From positions 3,199,039-3,263,038 of the forward strand of contig JACDOX010000052.1 in the NCBI GenBank assembly GCA_014549065.1: a stretch of 64,000 nucleotides of DNA. The letters run 5' to 3'. Origin of the DNA: Cardinalis cardinalis (lineage: Eukaryota > Chordata > Aves > Passeriformes > Cardinalidae). Positions 1 through 14,900 of this stretch are shown piece after piece. Numbering within the stretch: the stretch's first letter is position 1; every line of letters starts with the position of its first letter. A program made the position numbers and the translations under genes. The notes under the pieces were generated by a model. That model made no database searches, was not told the origin of the DNA, and saw nothing but the letters and a program-made list of their open reading frames with translations.

Positions 1-3000
1 ATTCTTCACCTCTGTTCTCTGCTTGAGAGAACATGTGTGGTATTCTGTGTTCAGATATACACAAATGAACAGAGCAGAAAATTGTCAAAATGGTTAAGGG
101 ACTGGAGCACAAGATGTGTGAGAAGACAGTGAAAGAGTTGATGTTTTTGAGAGAACTATTGAGAGGGACATCTTCCTGTTATCTGTAAATACCTAATGAG
201 AGACTCCTGAGAAGAGCCAGACTTGTCTCAGAAGTGCATGGGAATATGGTAAGAGGTGGCAGACACAAACTGGAACTTGGCAAATTCTGATCAGACACTG
301 GGGAGAAAAATTNCAATGGGTAGTAGTCAAACATTTAAGCAGTGTGATCAGCAAGCTTGCAGAATCTCTGTGCCTGGAGTTGTTCAAAACTCAACAAATT
401 CTTAAACAACCTGCTCATATTGGACCTGCTTTGAGTGGGAAGTAGGGACTAGAAGCCACTCAGCTGTCTCTACCTGCATGATTACAGAATCTCTAGTATA
501 AGTTTGGTTTTTAATTACTGCTTCTGTTTGTCAAAGAAAGCATAAAAGATTTCCAACTCTCTCGCCACNTCTGGTAAAACCTTTCCCTTTAAGCAAATGG
601 AAAAATTTTAAAGTAGACNGTTTCTTTTTTAGTTTAAAAGTTCACTATTGTAGGACAAAATTGGAGGCTGGGTTTTTCTGTTATATGCAATGCTGTCAGG
701 GTTTTCATGTTGAACAAGTTCTGGTTTGGAACCCTGAAAGCAGGACAAATAAAGATTTGTACTACTTTAAGCTTCATTTCTCTGAAATGTGAAGATTATC
801 ATAACTTTAAAATAGTTGTTTGTGAGATCTTTGGNACGTTGCCCAAAATAATTTTGTCTGCTGTGTTTTTAGCCATGCCTACAGTTTTAGGCAAGACAAG
901 GTTTAGACCTGTTTCCTATAACTGCATAAAAAGAATAGTGAAACACCATTACTGTGCATCTTTGGTTTCCTTAATGCTATCTTGGGTGTGTTGGTTATAT
1001 TTTCTAGTTTGTACTGTGGAATAATGGAGAATGGTTCTGTATGTCTTCGCCATCAAATGAGTTTTCCATAAGTGGTGAGAAAACTGCATGTTATTCTCAC
1101 ATGTGGGATGGTATTTCAGAATTACTAGGTTTATTTATAGTTAACGCCCATTTACCTGAACCATATAGCTGTTTTTCAAGTTCTGTGAATATAATACCAG
1201 TGCACTTTTAGGATCAGTATTATATAGATACTAATCAGTACTAGTTTTAGGAATACTACTTAAATCTGTGATTTAAAATATACAATGTCAGTGCTCATTT
1301 GGCCAGACCTATGAGTTTGCCATGTACTGGTAGTGGGAATATTTGTGCAGAGGAGGCTAGATCTATTGCTTTTGCCTGTGTCACTTGGTGGCTTTTTTAT
1401 GTTACTGTGTATCCAATTGTGTCCAGATTTCTAGTGAGTGGTCTACATATCAGTTGACAAAATCCTAAAGATTTTGGGAGTAAGTGGAAAACAGAAAAAC
1501 TTAAGTCTGCATTGGAGTCAGACTCATTTGGTTGTTTTTGCTAATGTCGTAAAATCCTGAAGAAGGAGAGCAGTCCCTGGTTATGGGAGTGGATTAATCA
1601 GTTTAGGACAAGGGGATAGATTGTAGTCCATCATCATGGACTGATGATGGTGCTATCTGATAACAACCCTCTGTGGACCTAAAGCAGTGCTAAAAATTAG
1701 CCAATCCTTTACCAATTCCAGTCTTGCATTCATTCTTCTGTGCTTGTTTCCAGGAGTTCTTTTAATAGAAAGGAAGTGTACAAGTCCTAAGGTTAGTTCA
1801 CTTTATGTAGTATGAGATTTAAATAAAGTTAACATTTTATCATAGTAAATTTGTGTAAGTATAAACTGCAAGAAAGTGCTGGTTAACAGTCCAGTGGTCT
1901 TTATTTTTCATTAAGCTAATGCAGGTACTTAGAGTGGTTCTTAAATTATTTACCTGTTAAATGGTTTTTAGATTCCTAGATTCCATAATCCTAATAAGGA
2001 CTGTTGTCATTATTATACTTCATCACTTTTACACTAATAATTGCTGCTGGTATTAAATTGAGAAAATGCTTTGGGTTAAAGTTTATCATTAAGAGGCAGG
2101 CTATCTTTTTGTCTTTGACAAGCTAAGTAAAATTTCTGCAATTTAGATATAGACAAGGAATCAATTCAGTTATTTTATGGCAAAGAGTAGGAATTTTGAC
2201 AAATAATATTCTGTATGGCACTCTAGGGATGTTTCACAGAATCACTGAATATTCTGAGTTGGATGTAGTCCGCTTCTCCAGTCTTGACTTATCCAAAATT
2301 TTCCTTTGAGATTATGTCAGTGTTAATATTTGTAATATTTGAGTTGGGAGCACTTGAATATGCTTGCCCTGAGTATTTAATGAAATAGTATCTGCATCAT
2401 AAATAAAGTATCTCTGTTAGTAGCAAAAGTAACTTTCTTTGAGTACCAGATCTGTGTTTGTTAATCTAGTATATTGCAACAGAATTCTGCTAAAGTAATG
2501 GATTGCCCCTGTCTATCCTTCAAAGTGTCTGCACAGGAGAGAGATATTGTGAATGTCAATGGCTACAGAAGAAGCTTCATTCAGTGTTATGCTTTATGGG
2601 ACACTGTAAAAGTCAGGCCTGCAGTATAATTCCAGTTTGGCTCTGCCAATGTTTGAGAGAGCTGGGCTCATCCTGAGTGTCATTGTTCTGTTGGATGGCC
2701 AATAAGGGCTGTACTGTCTGCTTTGTCACAAAATACGTAGGAAACTAATTGAAGTTCATTATTTCATAATTTTTATTCATTATTAGCCAGTATGATCAAC
2801 AGTTCAAATTGGGAAAGACTAATGAAAGACTGTAAGTCTAATTACTTCTAAAAAAANAAGTTAAGGTAACATGCCTTCAGATTCTAAATACATCTATGGA
2901 ATGTTTCAGGAAGGGAGGAAGAAACTCAAACCCACAAATACATTAGTCCACATTTTACTTAAACAGGTATTTTAGCTCAAGCTGAAAATATTTTACTTTT

Positions 3001-6000
3001 AATTTTTAGCTGAAAAGGAACTGTGAGGAAGTATTTTTGAGTTTTTGCTCTGTTAGGATGTGTTAAGGTAGCATACATGAATGGAAATCATGGTAGCTGT
3101 GTTGTGTTTTCTTCGGAGGCTTGTAGAGCCTTCATGGTGTTTATGTAAGCCCTTCCACTTTGGAATAAGGGTGTCCATGTGCGAAGCTAGCACAGAAAAA
3201 CTGTTCTTGAGCTATTTTNGCTGGTCTTCAAGCTCTGAGGCTGTGATTGAATTAGCATAATCAATTTAAAATGAACTGAATCCTGTGATTCCTTTATATG
3301 TAGAATTGCTAACCTAAGTAGGGTAGATACATGGAATTTACTGCAGAGTCTGCATCAAATGGTTTTGTATGTTCATAAAATGGCTAATTCAAAGAACAGT
3401 TCAAAATGGTTATTAAAGCATGCTTTATCTGCAGAGTATCTCAGTTCTACATCAAAAACAGAACNATGCATAAAAAGATAGGAAAAATGCATCTTTTCTT
3501 CCCCCCCTTACTCTTCTGAAGGGAGCAGGAGTCCTTTGCGCTATGCCCACGCTGATGTTGAGTATCTTAGTAGGCTCAGATCACATTTGGGTAGCTCTTG
3601 CACACAGTTTATGCTCTGAGGTACTGTCAGTATCTTGCATAGCTCAACATAGCCTGTGCAGGGCCTTTAGAGGAGTACAGGAGAGTACACGTGCAGTTAT
3701 GTACACACCTTTCATAGCTGGCGTGGCTTTACCAGTGTAACCACGCTGTCCCTCAGTGAGACAAGCAGTGACTGTGTAACTGCACTTAAGGCTTCTGCCA
3801 CAAGAGCTGGGTCAGTTACACCTCTNGTCTCCCTGACTGATGGTTTAGTCAGAAATAGTTTGGACAGACATTAGAGCTGAAGTTTCAGAATTCNTTTAAC
3901 TAGTCCTAAGGCAGTTCCAGGAAGCAGTGTCACATTCTTCTTCCAGACTCATCTCTTCTTCCTGTTTATGTGCTCCTTCTCTTACTTGCAGTGTTCAGTG
4001 GTGAATCAAATCAGGGGTTGAGTTAAAATGAAAGAACTGTCTTGCTAATATGTGCTTATTTCAGATGTTTACTGTCCAGTTGTGTGGATGCTAATACAAA
4101 ATCTTACCCCCTCCTTGACATTAATTCTGTGATCAGAAGGGAAGTAGGACCTTGGCCACTGTTACACTGGTTTAAGGCACTGTGGAAGTGCAGTCTCTTA
4201 AGTGTTTTGGTGGAGTGATGTTTTAGCAGCTGAACATTAGCAGGAATGGGTATTTACCTACCTTAAATTTAAAAAATTCTGCTAAAACTTTGTGGTACTC
4301 TAGGTCTAACTTTTGAAAAATGAAGATGGTTTTAATATTTGAGATGTTTTGTGTTCTGATGGGAAAAGAATATCCCTCAGTATTGTTCTTGTATACTGTG
4401 ATAGATGTGAAAATTCTAGACTGTCTAAGCAACAGTAACACAGAATTCACACAGTATTCATACTTGTAGCTCCTTAGATACATTAAAATACAAGNTACTT
4501 TTTAGTAACATAGTATTTTGATCAGTAAATCAAACAAATAGTATGCAAAAACAANGTCACCTAGTTTTACTAGAACAGATGTAACCTTAATATATGTTAG
4601 TATGGGGGGATGAAATAGAATGTGAAATTTGGTAGAACTTCCATGACTGAAATTATTGGTAGGTTTAAAGAACATGGGAGCATTTTAAGGAAATATATTT
4701 CTTGGTGTTGACTCTTTCTTGTCTAGAAAACTGCTCTTTAATGTGCTTTTGATGGNAGTGTTTCTTCTTTTTGCCCTGCCCTAGCCCTGGATTGTTTCTC
4801 TGTGGCATTGCTCTGTGCTTTGAAGGTCAGCAGGCGCTTGCTCTAGAATGCAGATGTGATCTGCTGAGCTCAGCTGGTAGTGCAGCATGTGTACTTCATA
4901 GCACTGTGGTAATTATGTGGCATTTCTGCTTCTCTTAATAATAATAGGCTCAGGATATGCACTTGATTTTGGCTTTTAAGCTGGAGTGAGTCTGAAGGAA
5001 GATTTTGGAAGTATTGAACTGTTCACTCTTGCTTAAGTAGCTCTTTGAGGCAGTGGCAGTGGNATTATAAAACTTTTTTTTTTTTGGTAAGTTGAATTTG
5101 CTGTTTTTCTGCATGACAGCGCGCTGCACTTTGCTTCCTAGTGGAGTGACACCTCCTCCCTTTTTTATGTTTTCCTATTTCTTGTGAAAGAGGGAACTGA
5201 GTGGATGCATTGTACTTACTCTGGCCTACACTGGGGTAGCAAGGGGGTTAAGAAAGGATAGTGTTAGTTTGAAAAGAAGGGAGATGAGAGTCTGGTGTTG
5301 ACTTCTTAGACAGCAGCTGAAGACGCAAGCCTTTATTAGGAATTTTCCTTTCTGACATGTCATTGAAGGAGGGAGACCTGAACCATANGGACTAAGTTCA
5401 GAATGGTACCTTAGCAAAAGAGCATAAGAAAATAACGAGATAATTATTGCAAAGCAAAATTCCTTTGAATATTTATCCACAGATTTGCAAAGGGTTGGTA
5501 AATAGGATGAGAATGATGAACTTGGTTTTGTTTTTTAATTTATTTAAATTATTGTTTTACAGAGTAAATTGCAGCTGAAATAATGGAGTCTTTTGCTCAA
5601 AACAAGTTGACTCTCAGAGTACTTATAGCCTTGTGCAAAAATCATGTTATGGATTTCACTAGGATAGTCACGTGATCTTTTTCTGTAAGTCTGGTGAGAT
5701 ATGTTCATGAGAGATTTTGATATAGAATAAGACTGTTGTGTTCACATATAAAATGAGTGGGAGGGTAAATAGAGTTTATAAGGCACTAGTAACTTTATAC
5801 TATAAACAAATTAATTTTGCTAGCATGGCTTCAGACTAGGGTGAAGGATTTCTCAGTTAATTTGGCTTATTAAATATTGAACTTTGTAATGTCAGTATAA
5901 AATGTTTGGATGTTCAAAAGTACCTACTTCACATTTGTAAGTCATGGTTGTAATAAAGAAGTAACTAAATTTTTATTATATTTTAGGTAGGCTCAAAAGT

Positions 6001-9000
6001 GGTTATTGCCAGTTTGCCTCATGGATGAATCAATAATTTTAAAATCCTGTCAGAAAGATAAAGAAGTAATTTTATTTTGTTTCTGTGATTGGGAAAACAA
6101 TTAGCAATTGAAAACATTTTGTATATGCAAAACCTCCTTCACAAACTTTGTTCTTGGTTGAGAAAATTCCAGAGAAAGTTTTCAAGTTTATTCCTTCATT
6201 TTTGCTGAAATTTTTGTATGTGCATTCTTTAAGATTTTTGTCACTTCCTTAAAACTCTTTCTTAATGTGTAAGGGGCTAGTCTTAAAGCCCTGAATGATT
6301 ACAGAGTTCTAATATGTAGCTGATTTTAGTGCAATGTTTATATGCATCATTTATCACATATATGTGTCTTTTCAGGTTAGTTTTTTCTGGTTTAGTTTTG
6401 TTTATATACATACANGCATTTGTTTCTAGAGTTTTCTGAGTTATCTTCTGCAAAACAAAGTATATTAACAAAAANTAATAGTACTTGATCCAATATAGAA
6501 TATGTATAAATAATTTTATAAGACCAGTAAAATCACAGACTGTAGGTAAATAATTTCTGTATGGAATAGCAGCATTTTGTGATTTTGTTTGGTTTGTGTG
6601 TTCTTTTTGTTGTTGTTGTTGGAGGTTTTTTTCTTCCCCATACACCTCATAATTCAGAAGTAGNCACTAGGTTTTACATTCCAGATCTTATTCTGTTTAA
6701 GGTGATTTTGGGTGTGTTGTTTTCTGTTTTTATAAATCCTACTTACCACCTTGTCTCTTATACCCAAAGATACTTGATTGGAATTTGCACATGGTGTCTA
6801 AATATGTAAGGAGAGACAGACCTAGAACATGCCAATAACAGTTTGACACTACTTTATTGCTTTTAAAATAACNTGCTGAAGTTATTAATATTGCTAATAA
6901 ACATGATTTTCTTTTTTAGTTTTGACACCAATAGTTAAAAACATAGTATGTTTGCTAATGGATGCATTTATGTTTCTGTAGAGTAATTTATTATACAAGG
7001 ATTGAGGATCTAATGTGAATAAGTTGTCCTGGAGGGAGTAAGTAGAGCTGGTTGGTTCTAGGAAAACTTCACTCAAAACTTTTTTTGTATGTTGCCATCG
7101 TCCAGTATTAAGTTTATGATGTTTGGTAGCCATGGCTGACATGGAAATGTGAGGTATTTATTTGGAGTTTGGGTTGGTTTGTTTGGGTTTTTTTGCTTCT
7201 ACTCAAGAGAGTTCAACACATGTCAAGACTACTGGCCATGTAATTAAAGAAAAATTAATTAAAAACATCTTATTCTTTCATTTTTAGTNCAGCCTACCAG
7301 TATCTGTCCATATATCACCAGCTCTGATAATAGGCATTTTTATGTGGATTGCTTGAGATTGACTCTCTCTCTATCAAAATAAGTGAAGAATTTGAAGGCT
7401 TTTTAGAAGGCATAAAAGGTTCTGCTGTAGTTATAATTCCTATTTCTAAAAAGTGATTTGCTCTACTTTAGTCTTTATAACGTAGACTTACCCAGGATCA
7501 AACTTTGAATATATNTTTTTCTTCTGCTTTAAGTAAATATAGTAAATAGTATTCTGTTTGTGAGAAATAAAATTTAGAAGAACAATGCAGTTTTAATTAT
7601 CTTAATATGCTCTTTTGTGTTGATATGTAATGGTTTTGTCTATTTATTTTATGTCAAGGAAAACACTGGATTTTTAAGAGTAGAGGTACTGGACTAGTGA
7701 AGAGGATAATAGGCCATGAAGAAATGAAAGGTTTCTAAAGGCAGGTTGAAGAAGAGAGAAGGAAATGGTATTGAAAGCTCAGGAGAAAGGTTGGACTTCC
7801 TGCAGAAAGCAGACAGGCCCTCAGAATGGGCAGGCCCTCCTTATTAAAGCCTGTAGACTATGGTGAGTAAGGAGAACAGAAGAGCTTGTTATCTGCTGAG
7901 AGTAATATTATAGAGTCCAGAGCTGCTCTCTAAAATTATTTTAGTAGAAGTGAAGATGTGTGTTTATGTCTTCACAGTGGTAGAACTTATTCTTCAAATT
8001 TTCTGGTGGAGTGGATTGTGTGTTCCTTGCAAGGAAGTTACTAAAACATAAAATTAGACAGTATAATTCTGGATTTTTTTTTTAAGAGGAAGCAGATGAA
8101 GACAAAATATCAATGGATCAATGGTTACTGTGATAAATGTGATTAAGTGTCCTGTCTTTGGAAGATGCTCACAGAATGACACTTCATGAAGGATTGATTA
8201 ATTTGGGTTTCTTTTTAGAGATAAAGCTTTTAGTAGTGAATAAAAGAGCATCATATGAATTTTCCCCAACTTATCTGTATCATACTTTTAGTTTAGTCTC
8301 TCAAGCTTGGGTTTAGTTTCCACAANGTTTCCAATAAAATTGGTTAAGCAGGACTATAGCGTTGCAAAAAAAATCTTAGCAGTTGAGTTGGTCTAAAAGA
8401 CAACAAAAGAGTCTTTTGACTAGACTCTAGTGTGAATTTAAAAGAAAAATGGCTATGCGTAATCCATCTAGACTATCAAGAAAAAAAGAGGGAATGTCAT
8501 CCTGCATTCCCTTGCATGATGCAAGAGAAAATTGTTGCATCAATTTTCCTTTCTCTCTGTCTTGTGTTCTGTTTGCTGTTTGGGTTTTTTTGATTAGTCT
8601 TGATCAAAATAATTTTCAGGTGTGATAATGGAAAGTTCTGCTAGTGTTGGACTTGTAGATTTCTAGAAGAGGATTTTACTGATGGATTTCTGGACACTGC
8701 ATTGTTACAGAATTCAGCTCTTAAATTATGGAAATAAATGTTGTGAGTAATGGCATGGCTCNTATTTCAGGAATTGCTAGCCCAGTGATTTAGTCACTAA
8801 ATTGTTACTGGATAAACGGGAGGTGATGCTGTTTTAGACTTGATGTGGAAGTGTATTGAGGTCTTTGTAGAACACCCTTCTGGAAAATCAATTTGGGGTG
8901 TGAGATCACAAGCTGAGTCATAAATTCTGTGCTAAGGTTATTGGTGTTAGAGAATTTTTGAAGACCACTATTGTTGGTAGAGGTGGAGGCAAGGGATTTA

Positions 9001-11891
9001 TTTTGTTAGAACTGCTAAAATTAAGTAATTTTATCCTACATGATCCTCATTAAAGAGAAACNTTGTAGGAAAACACTCCAGATTTAATTTGATTAATAAT
9101 CAGTTTGGTGCTGTTTATCCAGGGATGAAGGATAAAGCAATACTTCTCAAGGTGAAGCTGAGCTGAACCTTGAAACGTATCAGAATAACATGGAACAAAG
9201 GATCTTCAGCTATTTGAAGAAAAAATTAATTTGGTATATGGAGGACATGGTAGCATTTAAGCATAAATACAGAATTAAATTAATCCCTGCAATAAAACAG
9301 TGCAGTATTGCCTGCTGTTTTTCCTTGAGGTGCTGTGCACAGCAATGAAGGGCATGGAGACAGCTGCAGCTGTAGTAATAGAAGCAGTCTCAAACTGGGG
9401 AACCAGGATCACTGACTAATGAAAGAAACCGATCTTAGTGATAGACTGTNTGTTTGATTGCTTTTAAACAAATTTATGGAGTTGGAAAGGATTTGTTNTG
9501 AAAAACAGGTAGTGTGGTACTAATTGAAACTGAATATGAAGGAGAATATCCAGGCTGCTACAAGAGTGTGCAAGAGGTCACTGAAGAAAAGCAGAATGCT
9601 AAGTAGGAAATGAAACAAGCTGCAGCATGGATTAACCATAGATTGTATAATTGAAATTCATCCTGTTTGCTATTAGTACAGTCCTCTAAATGAAAAATTA
9701 TTTGCAAAGGACAAGAACCCCTGCTGTCAAGGTGGAGCTTGCCAGGTGATGTTGGCAGAGGGAGAGCAGGAGAAGCTCAGCTGAAGTTTGAGTGAGTGCA
9801 GTATCTGCACAGACAGTTACAGTGACTCACCTGGATTGGTTTTTTAAACCACTCTGCTGCTTTGGGAATAAAGGGTCCTTGCACAGGGGCAGTACCTCTG
9901 ACAAAGCACTGGGCAGTCACTGGAGAGGACAAAAACTTCTGCAGGAATCCTTACTGGGACTCTTGTCACTTGATCTGGGCCTNGTGTCATGCTGCCGTGA
10001 AAAAGACAGAGTTCATCTTTCTTAGGTTATGCTGGTTGTGATGTGTCTTCAGGGAGTGCAACAGAGTGCTCGTGGCACAGATCCTGAGGCATCGTCTAAG
10101 TTTGTTTATGCAGGGCTGGTTAGGTGATCATGGGACATAGTAGAGAACCTTTTATAAAAAAATCAGTATGGTGAGATTAGAATTTCATCTCGTTTAAAGC
10201 AAAATTAAGGCTGGAAAATCAGTGTAAATGCCATATATTTTACAAGGGGAATAAATACTAGATATATGAAAAACTTGTTGAAGATGGGAAACAGTGCTGT
10301 CACAAGTGGGGATAAATAGATTGTAACTTCTAATTGTACTTGAGAAAGCTTTTAAAAATTGTGAGGTGTTGGAACAAGCTGCCAGTTGGAAGCGTGAGAG
10401 CAAAAAATTAAAAGTGATGTTGGAAAGCTTGCAAGAAGATAGGTCACATAAGATCAAGTTCAAATTCAGCGAGGGAATTTTTTACAGTGCCTGGCTGTTG
10501 TGGAGAGCTGCAGGTGCTGCCTCGTTTGTGTGAATTGAAGGGATTTCAAGTTCTAAATACAAACGTATGTAACTACAGATGTTAAAAGCTCCCAGTTCAC
10601 TATTGGATTAATTTAGTGAATTAGGATTTTTTACATGGTGAAACTTTTACCTAATCTTTGATTTTTCTTTATGTCTATGAATATACCTGGTCAGAAGAGC
10701 ACTCTTTGTTTTGGTGGGACTGATTCAATAGAACATTTACAGGAAAGAAACAGAAGTAATTTCCCAACTGTTGTCCAGTGAATGCTGGGTGCTTAATGGT
10801 TCATATCACTGATAGATTCAAGAACCACCTCGTGGCACCCATCAGCTTTACATGACTTAGTCCTTCTCTAGTAGCTGTCAGCAACCACGTTTACTCAAGG
10901 GTGAGAAGAAGCACAGCTGTATAGAACTAGTTGGAACAATTTTAAAAGATCTGAAAAGATGCTAACAGTTCTTGCAAAAAATAATACAGGAATTAAGAAA
11001 TCTGTATTGCAGTCAGTGAGCATAGTATGCAGAAGTAGCAGAATGGAAAAACCTGTAATTCCTTACCTCTGAAAACTTGATGGTACATCTTTCTAAAAGG
11101 AGATTGTGCTTTGCAACTCCCCAATAAAAGTTACTGGCTGGGAGATTCATGGCTTTCANTAATACTGCTCTCTGGACCTGGAAAGCAAGTTCAATGGAAT
11201 GAGTAGTTCTAGCTGAACACTTCTGGAGAATCTGTTTCTGGAAAACATATGTTTTCTCCAGTATCAAAGTACAGTATTTTTATTTTGTGGAAAAGTTCAT
11301 ATGGGGTGTGAAAATGTTGAGGAGGTGACAATAAAATTCAAGTGCATAAAGTAAATTGTATCTTATGCCTAAATATTAAAGATATACATGATCTTAAGAC
11401 TGAAATATTCTGTTTAGGTCTTTGTAATGTTAAAAATACTTCTCTGTTTGGGGAAATCTTTTTGTGCTCCATTGCAAGTGACAAATGTCTGTTTTGAAAT
11501 AAATTGTTCCAAATATGAAAAGAACTGNTGTGTAATTTGGTCAATTTAATTTTATAGTTTAGATATGTAGAGTTATTAGGTGATTTGAAAGATCACGGTC
11601 ATTTTAAAATATAGTCAACTTTGAAGTAGAATTTTAGATATGTTGCTGGATTGCTTTGCATATTCTAGTGATAGTATAAATAGTATTGAAGTTTCTAATG
11701 CTTCACAAGTAGTCTGTTTTTAATGAAGTAAAATTTCAACTGGAAGATAGCTATTAACTTTAGGTTACTATATTTTTTAATGTTTNCTTACTTTAAAGTA
11801 CTGTTCTTAAAATTTAAAGCAGCATATTTTGGGGGAAATTTGTTTGTGAAATGCTTACTTATGATTCTTTGTTTCTCTGTTTATTTTTAAG
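1..11891 (+). other. UBE2K: UBE2K intron 1, 3' portion (non-coding)
   Basis: No exon is supported in this 11.9 kb. The UBE2K reading begins at residue 22 at 11892, so this must be intron, with exon 1 further left. The sequence is AT-rich with T-rich runs, and has no CpG island that could mark the promoter. The only repeat I recognise is a short CR1 3' end near 2234. All open frames here are short, lack family resemblance and are treated as chance. Confidence 0.85.
2234..2275 (-). mobile_element. CR1 LINE, very short 3' end
   Basis: cacagaatcactgaat followed by tctgagttggatgtagtcc matches the usual CR1 3' terminus read in reverse (a cAGAATCA...GGTTGGAAGG pattern). Only about 40 bp remain and the match is diverged. 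Confidence 0.55.
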
Positions 11892-11985
11892 ACGAGCAAA
11901 AATCAAATTAAAGTAGATCTTGTAGATGAGAATTTTACAGAATTAAGAGGAGAAATAGCAGGACCTCCGGACACACCATATGAAG
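11892..11985 (+). CDS. UBE2K: UBE2K coding exon 2 (start of the UBC fold)
   Basis: The acceptor is ...tttttaag at 11890-11891. The exon opens with codons for TSKNQIK and ends with DTPYE plus one base of a Gly codon (94 nt, 31 codons + 1). It encodes part of the N-terminal beta sheet of the UBC domain. The donor after 11985 is gcaagt, so the intron begins with GC. The G left over joins GT of the next exon to give Gly, restoring PYEGGRYQ. Confidence 0.97.
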
Positions 11986-14900
11986 GCAAGTAAAGTTTTT
12001 GTGTATGCAATCATTGTACATTTCAAGTCGTGTCTTGAGATGCTTTGTTTGTAAAAATAATTACAGCATAAAATGTAGAGGTACATGTTTTAAAATAGTC
12101 TGATTTTTTTTTTTTAATACAGCTGAAAAAACTATTTCAGTTCAGCTTCTGTGTTGCCTGAGGAGAGATCTATTTGGCAGTAGGATAGACTATCCCATAT
12201 CAAGGTTAATTTACAAATATGAGCTGTGTGGTTTAGTTGGTGTAATACTGACTTCTAGTTGTTTGTTTACTGTCTTGAGAGTTTGAGCTCCTTAACCATG
12301 AAGCATTAAGAAACTTAGCTTCAGACTGTACATGTATTTCTGTGATCTAGAGTGGTGATCATTCATAAACATTGCATTTCTCCTATCTCAAGCAGAGATG
12401 CTGTTGCAAGCTAAATTTGGGATTAATTTTGGGCATCTGTGTGTCCCAGTACTTAATTTATAGTGATGTGGAGGACTCTGTAGTAGAGCTTNATATCTTT
12501 AGCTCTCTTCAAAAATTATACCTTACTGACTTTCTAGTTTATTAAAGCTGGTATCACTAATTATGCATCTCTTACAGTCTGGTAAAAGCAAGGTACCTTC
12601 CATAAGGAAGCTTTAACAGAGGCTAATGTAACATGCTTCTTCAGAGATACAAAATTACTCCATAGTGTTGGTACTTGTAAACTTTGTGTATAATATATAT
12701 GGAACTGGCAGACATACCTTCTATTTAAAGTTCTTTNGTGATAAATAAGGATTTTTAATTTTTNAAAAAAAANTTGGATAGCTTTAAAACNTAGTTTACT
12801 TGGCTTTTCCGTGCCAGGTATTTACTTTGATTTGAATTTGTACTTTCAATAAAAAAATATCAAGGAGTGTCCCAGGCAAATAAATTGGTTTTTTGGAATA
12901 TGAAACAATTTTGGATGTTCTTCGGGTGCTCTAGTTGCTCTGTGCCTTTGAGCTAACACTGAGACTTTAGTATTCCCTTGAGATTGGACACATGCCATTT
13001 GTCATTATTTTGAAAAAATAAATTCTCATCAAGTGGAGAAAATACCTGGAAATTGTTTTATAGCTATAGGAAGTGTATGCACTCAAAAGCATTAGTGACT
13101 GCTAATGAAAATCTGGTTGTCACATCTTCCCTAATGGAGGACATCCCTTGTGATTTGCTTTTCTGGGCTAGAAGCTGGTGCAGTAGCCTAACAGTGGTTG
13201 ACATGGAAGAATACTCGGCAGGGGTGGATGTCAGAAGCTGACAGGAAGGGAAATTAGTCTGGAAGAAAGAAAGTAGAAAAGTGGAAGCAGCTGTAATGGA
13301 TGGTGGGGGTGCCCTGCAGAACTTTATTTCCAGAGTTCCTTAACAGTCTAGTAAATAATGGTGGCTTTCCCCTCTCCCTCCCTTGTCNCATGTGCCTCCA
13401 GCTCATCAGCTGCAGATGTATAGTTGACAGATGATAATGTCTGGAAATAGTTTATTCTGGTTGTAATATGTACCTTCAATTTAAAAGGAGTACTATGCTG
13501 TTCCCCTAAATGCAGACTCATGCTGGTGATCTGTTGGGAAGTGAATAATTCTATTTAGAATTTAGTATAATTGTAGTTTTGCAATAGTATAGTTCATCTT
13601 GTAAATTGAAGACTTAGTATTGTAATAACTTAATATCTGTATATAGGCAATTGAATACTAGGAAGCATCTGAATTGTGGTAGAAGGGTGTTGGTTTTGGT
13701 GTTTATTTTCCATTCAGAGAGAATTAAACCTTTTTGGGTGAGTTGGTTTGTCAGAGCTTGCTGTTTTTTCCCCCCTCCCNGTCAGTATTACCTTTGCTTA
13801 TAAAATGGGCCTGTTTTAGAGAATCTATTGAGAGTTATTTGAAATTAAATATGTAACACTCATGTGTAATACTCATGAGTGTTACACAAGTTAAAAACTG
13901 TATAGCAGCTCATGTAGAGGGTAAAAAAAGATTGAAATATCTGTCTGCAGAACTGGGTTCTGTGTGATGCTGAATGATTCAGGTAGACAAGAATTTCAAA
14001 AGCTGGGTACTGTGCTCAGATATTCAGCATATCCTGCTAGTGAAAAACAGCAATATATTTAGTGCAGAATTTGTTGATGTGAAATGCATGCACACTTACA
14101 TACCTTTGAGTAGATTTAATTATGAGGATATAGTAAATACCCCTTGGTGGTGGGGGGTTGAACTTATTTTTTATTCTGATTATGGCAGGTATCTCATGGA
14201 AGAGCCATGTGATTGTATGCTTACTTTAATCTAGAAGTCATGTGCTTTGAGGAANAAAATGAGAGTTACTGCCGGCCCAGTTTCTGGTGTTTCCTGACAT
14301 TAGAATAATTTGTTTTGGAATGTTAATATTTCTGTAATATAGTTATATGCATTTATTCCCTTACATAATTACGAAGGGCGTGCCAGTGTTTTTTGTCTTC
14401 ATTTTATGACTATAGCAGTTATGCATGCTGCACAATTACTGACTGATGTTTTGTCATCTATAATCTGAACAGTGACACAGCAAGAAGTGCTTTATGAAGA
14501 AGTTTTATGCAGTAGTTCTGGTCAGACACTCCCTGTGGTACAGGAGGGAATTCTAGAACCATTGTGAAGTGAAAGAACAGTTGTTGACCATAGTTGGTGA
14601 GGTATCTGAAACCAAACTGCTGCTGCAAATTTTTTTATAGGTAATGTTGGAACATTAGTTAAGAGTGACTGAGAGGAAGAATGCCATCTGTTGACAAAAT
14701 TCACAGCTTTATTTTTCTGTTAGTAGTGTCAACTCATATTGATCAATTACAATCAAAATATTGCAAGACACAACTTAGTTGAAACACATTTCCATCCAAA
14801 GTTAAAATGTGTTTGGAGAGAGGACCTTTGAGAGANTTGATTAATGGCTGCAGGGTTTTACTTGAATCAAGAGCTTTTCAGGAGATAGGTTGAGGTTTTG

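Noticed and set aside
6283..6645. 120-codon open frame on - rich in Gln/Lys
   Set aside because: The Gln run comes from a simple TTG/TTC repeat on +; there are two ambiguous codons and no family match.
1..11891. UBE2K first exon or promoter within the window
   Set aside because: No CpG island and no codons for the first 21 residues are found upstream of 11892.
11986..11991. A GT four bases after the GC donor of UBE2K exon 2 (caa|gtaaag)
   Set aside because: Using it adds four bases to the exon and shifts the frame; the protein matches the family only with the GC donor.
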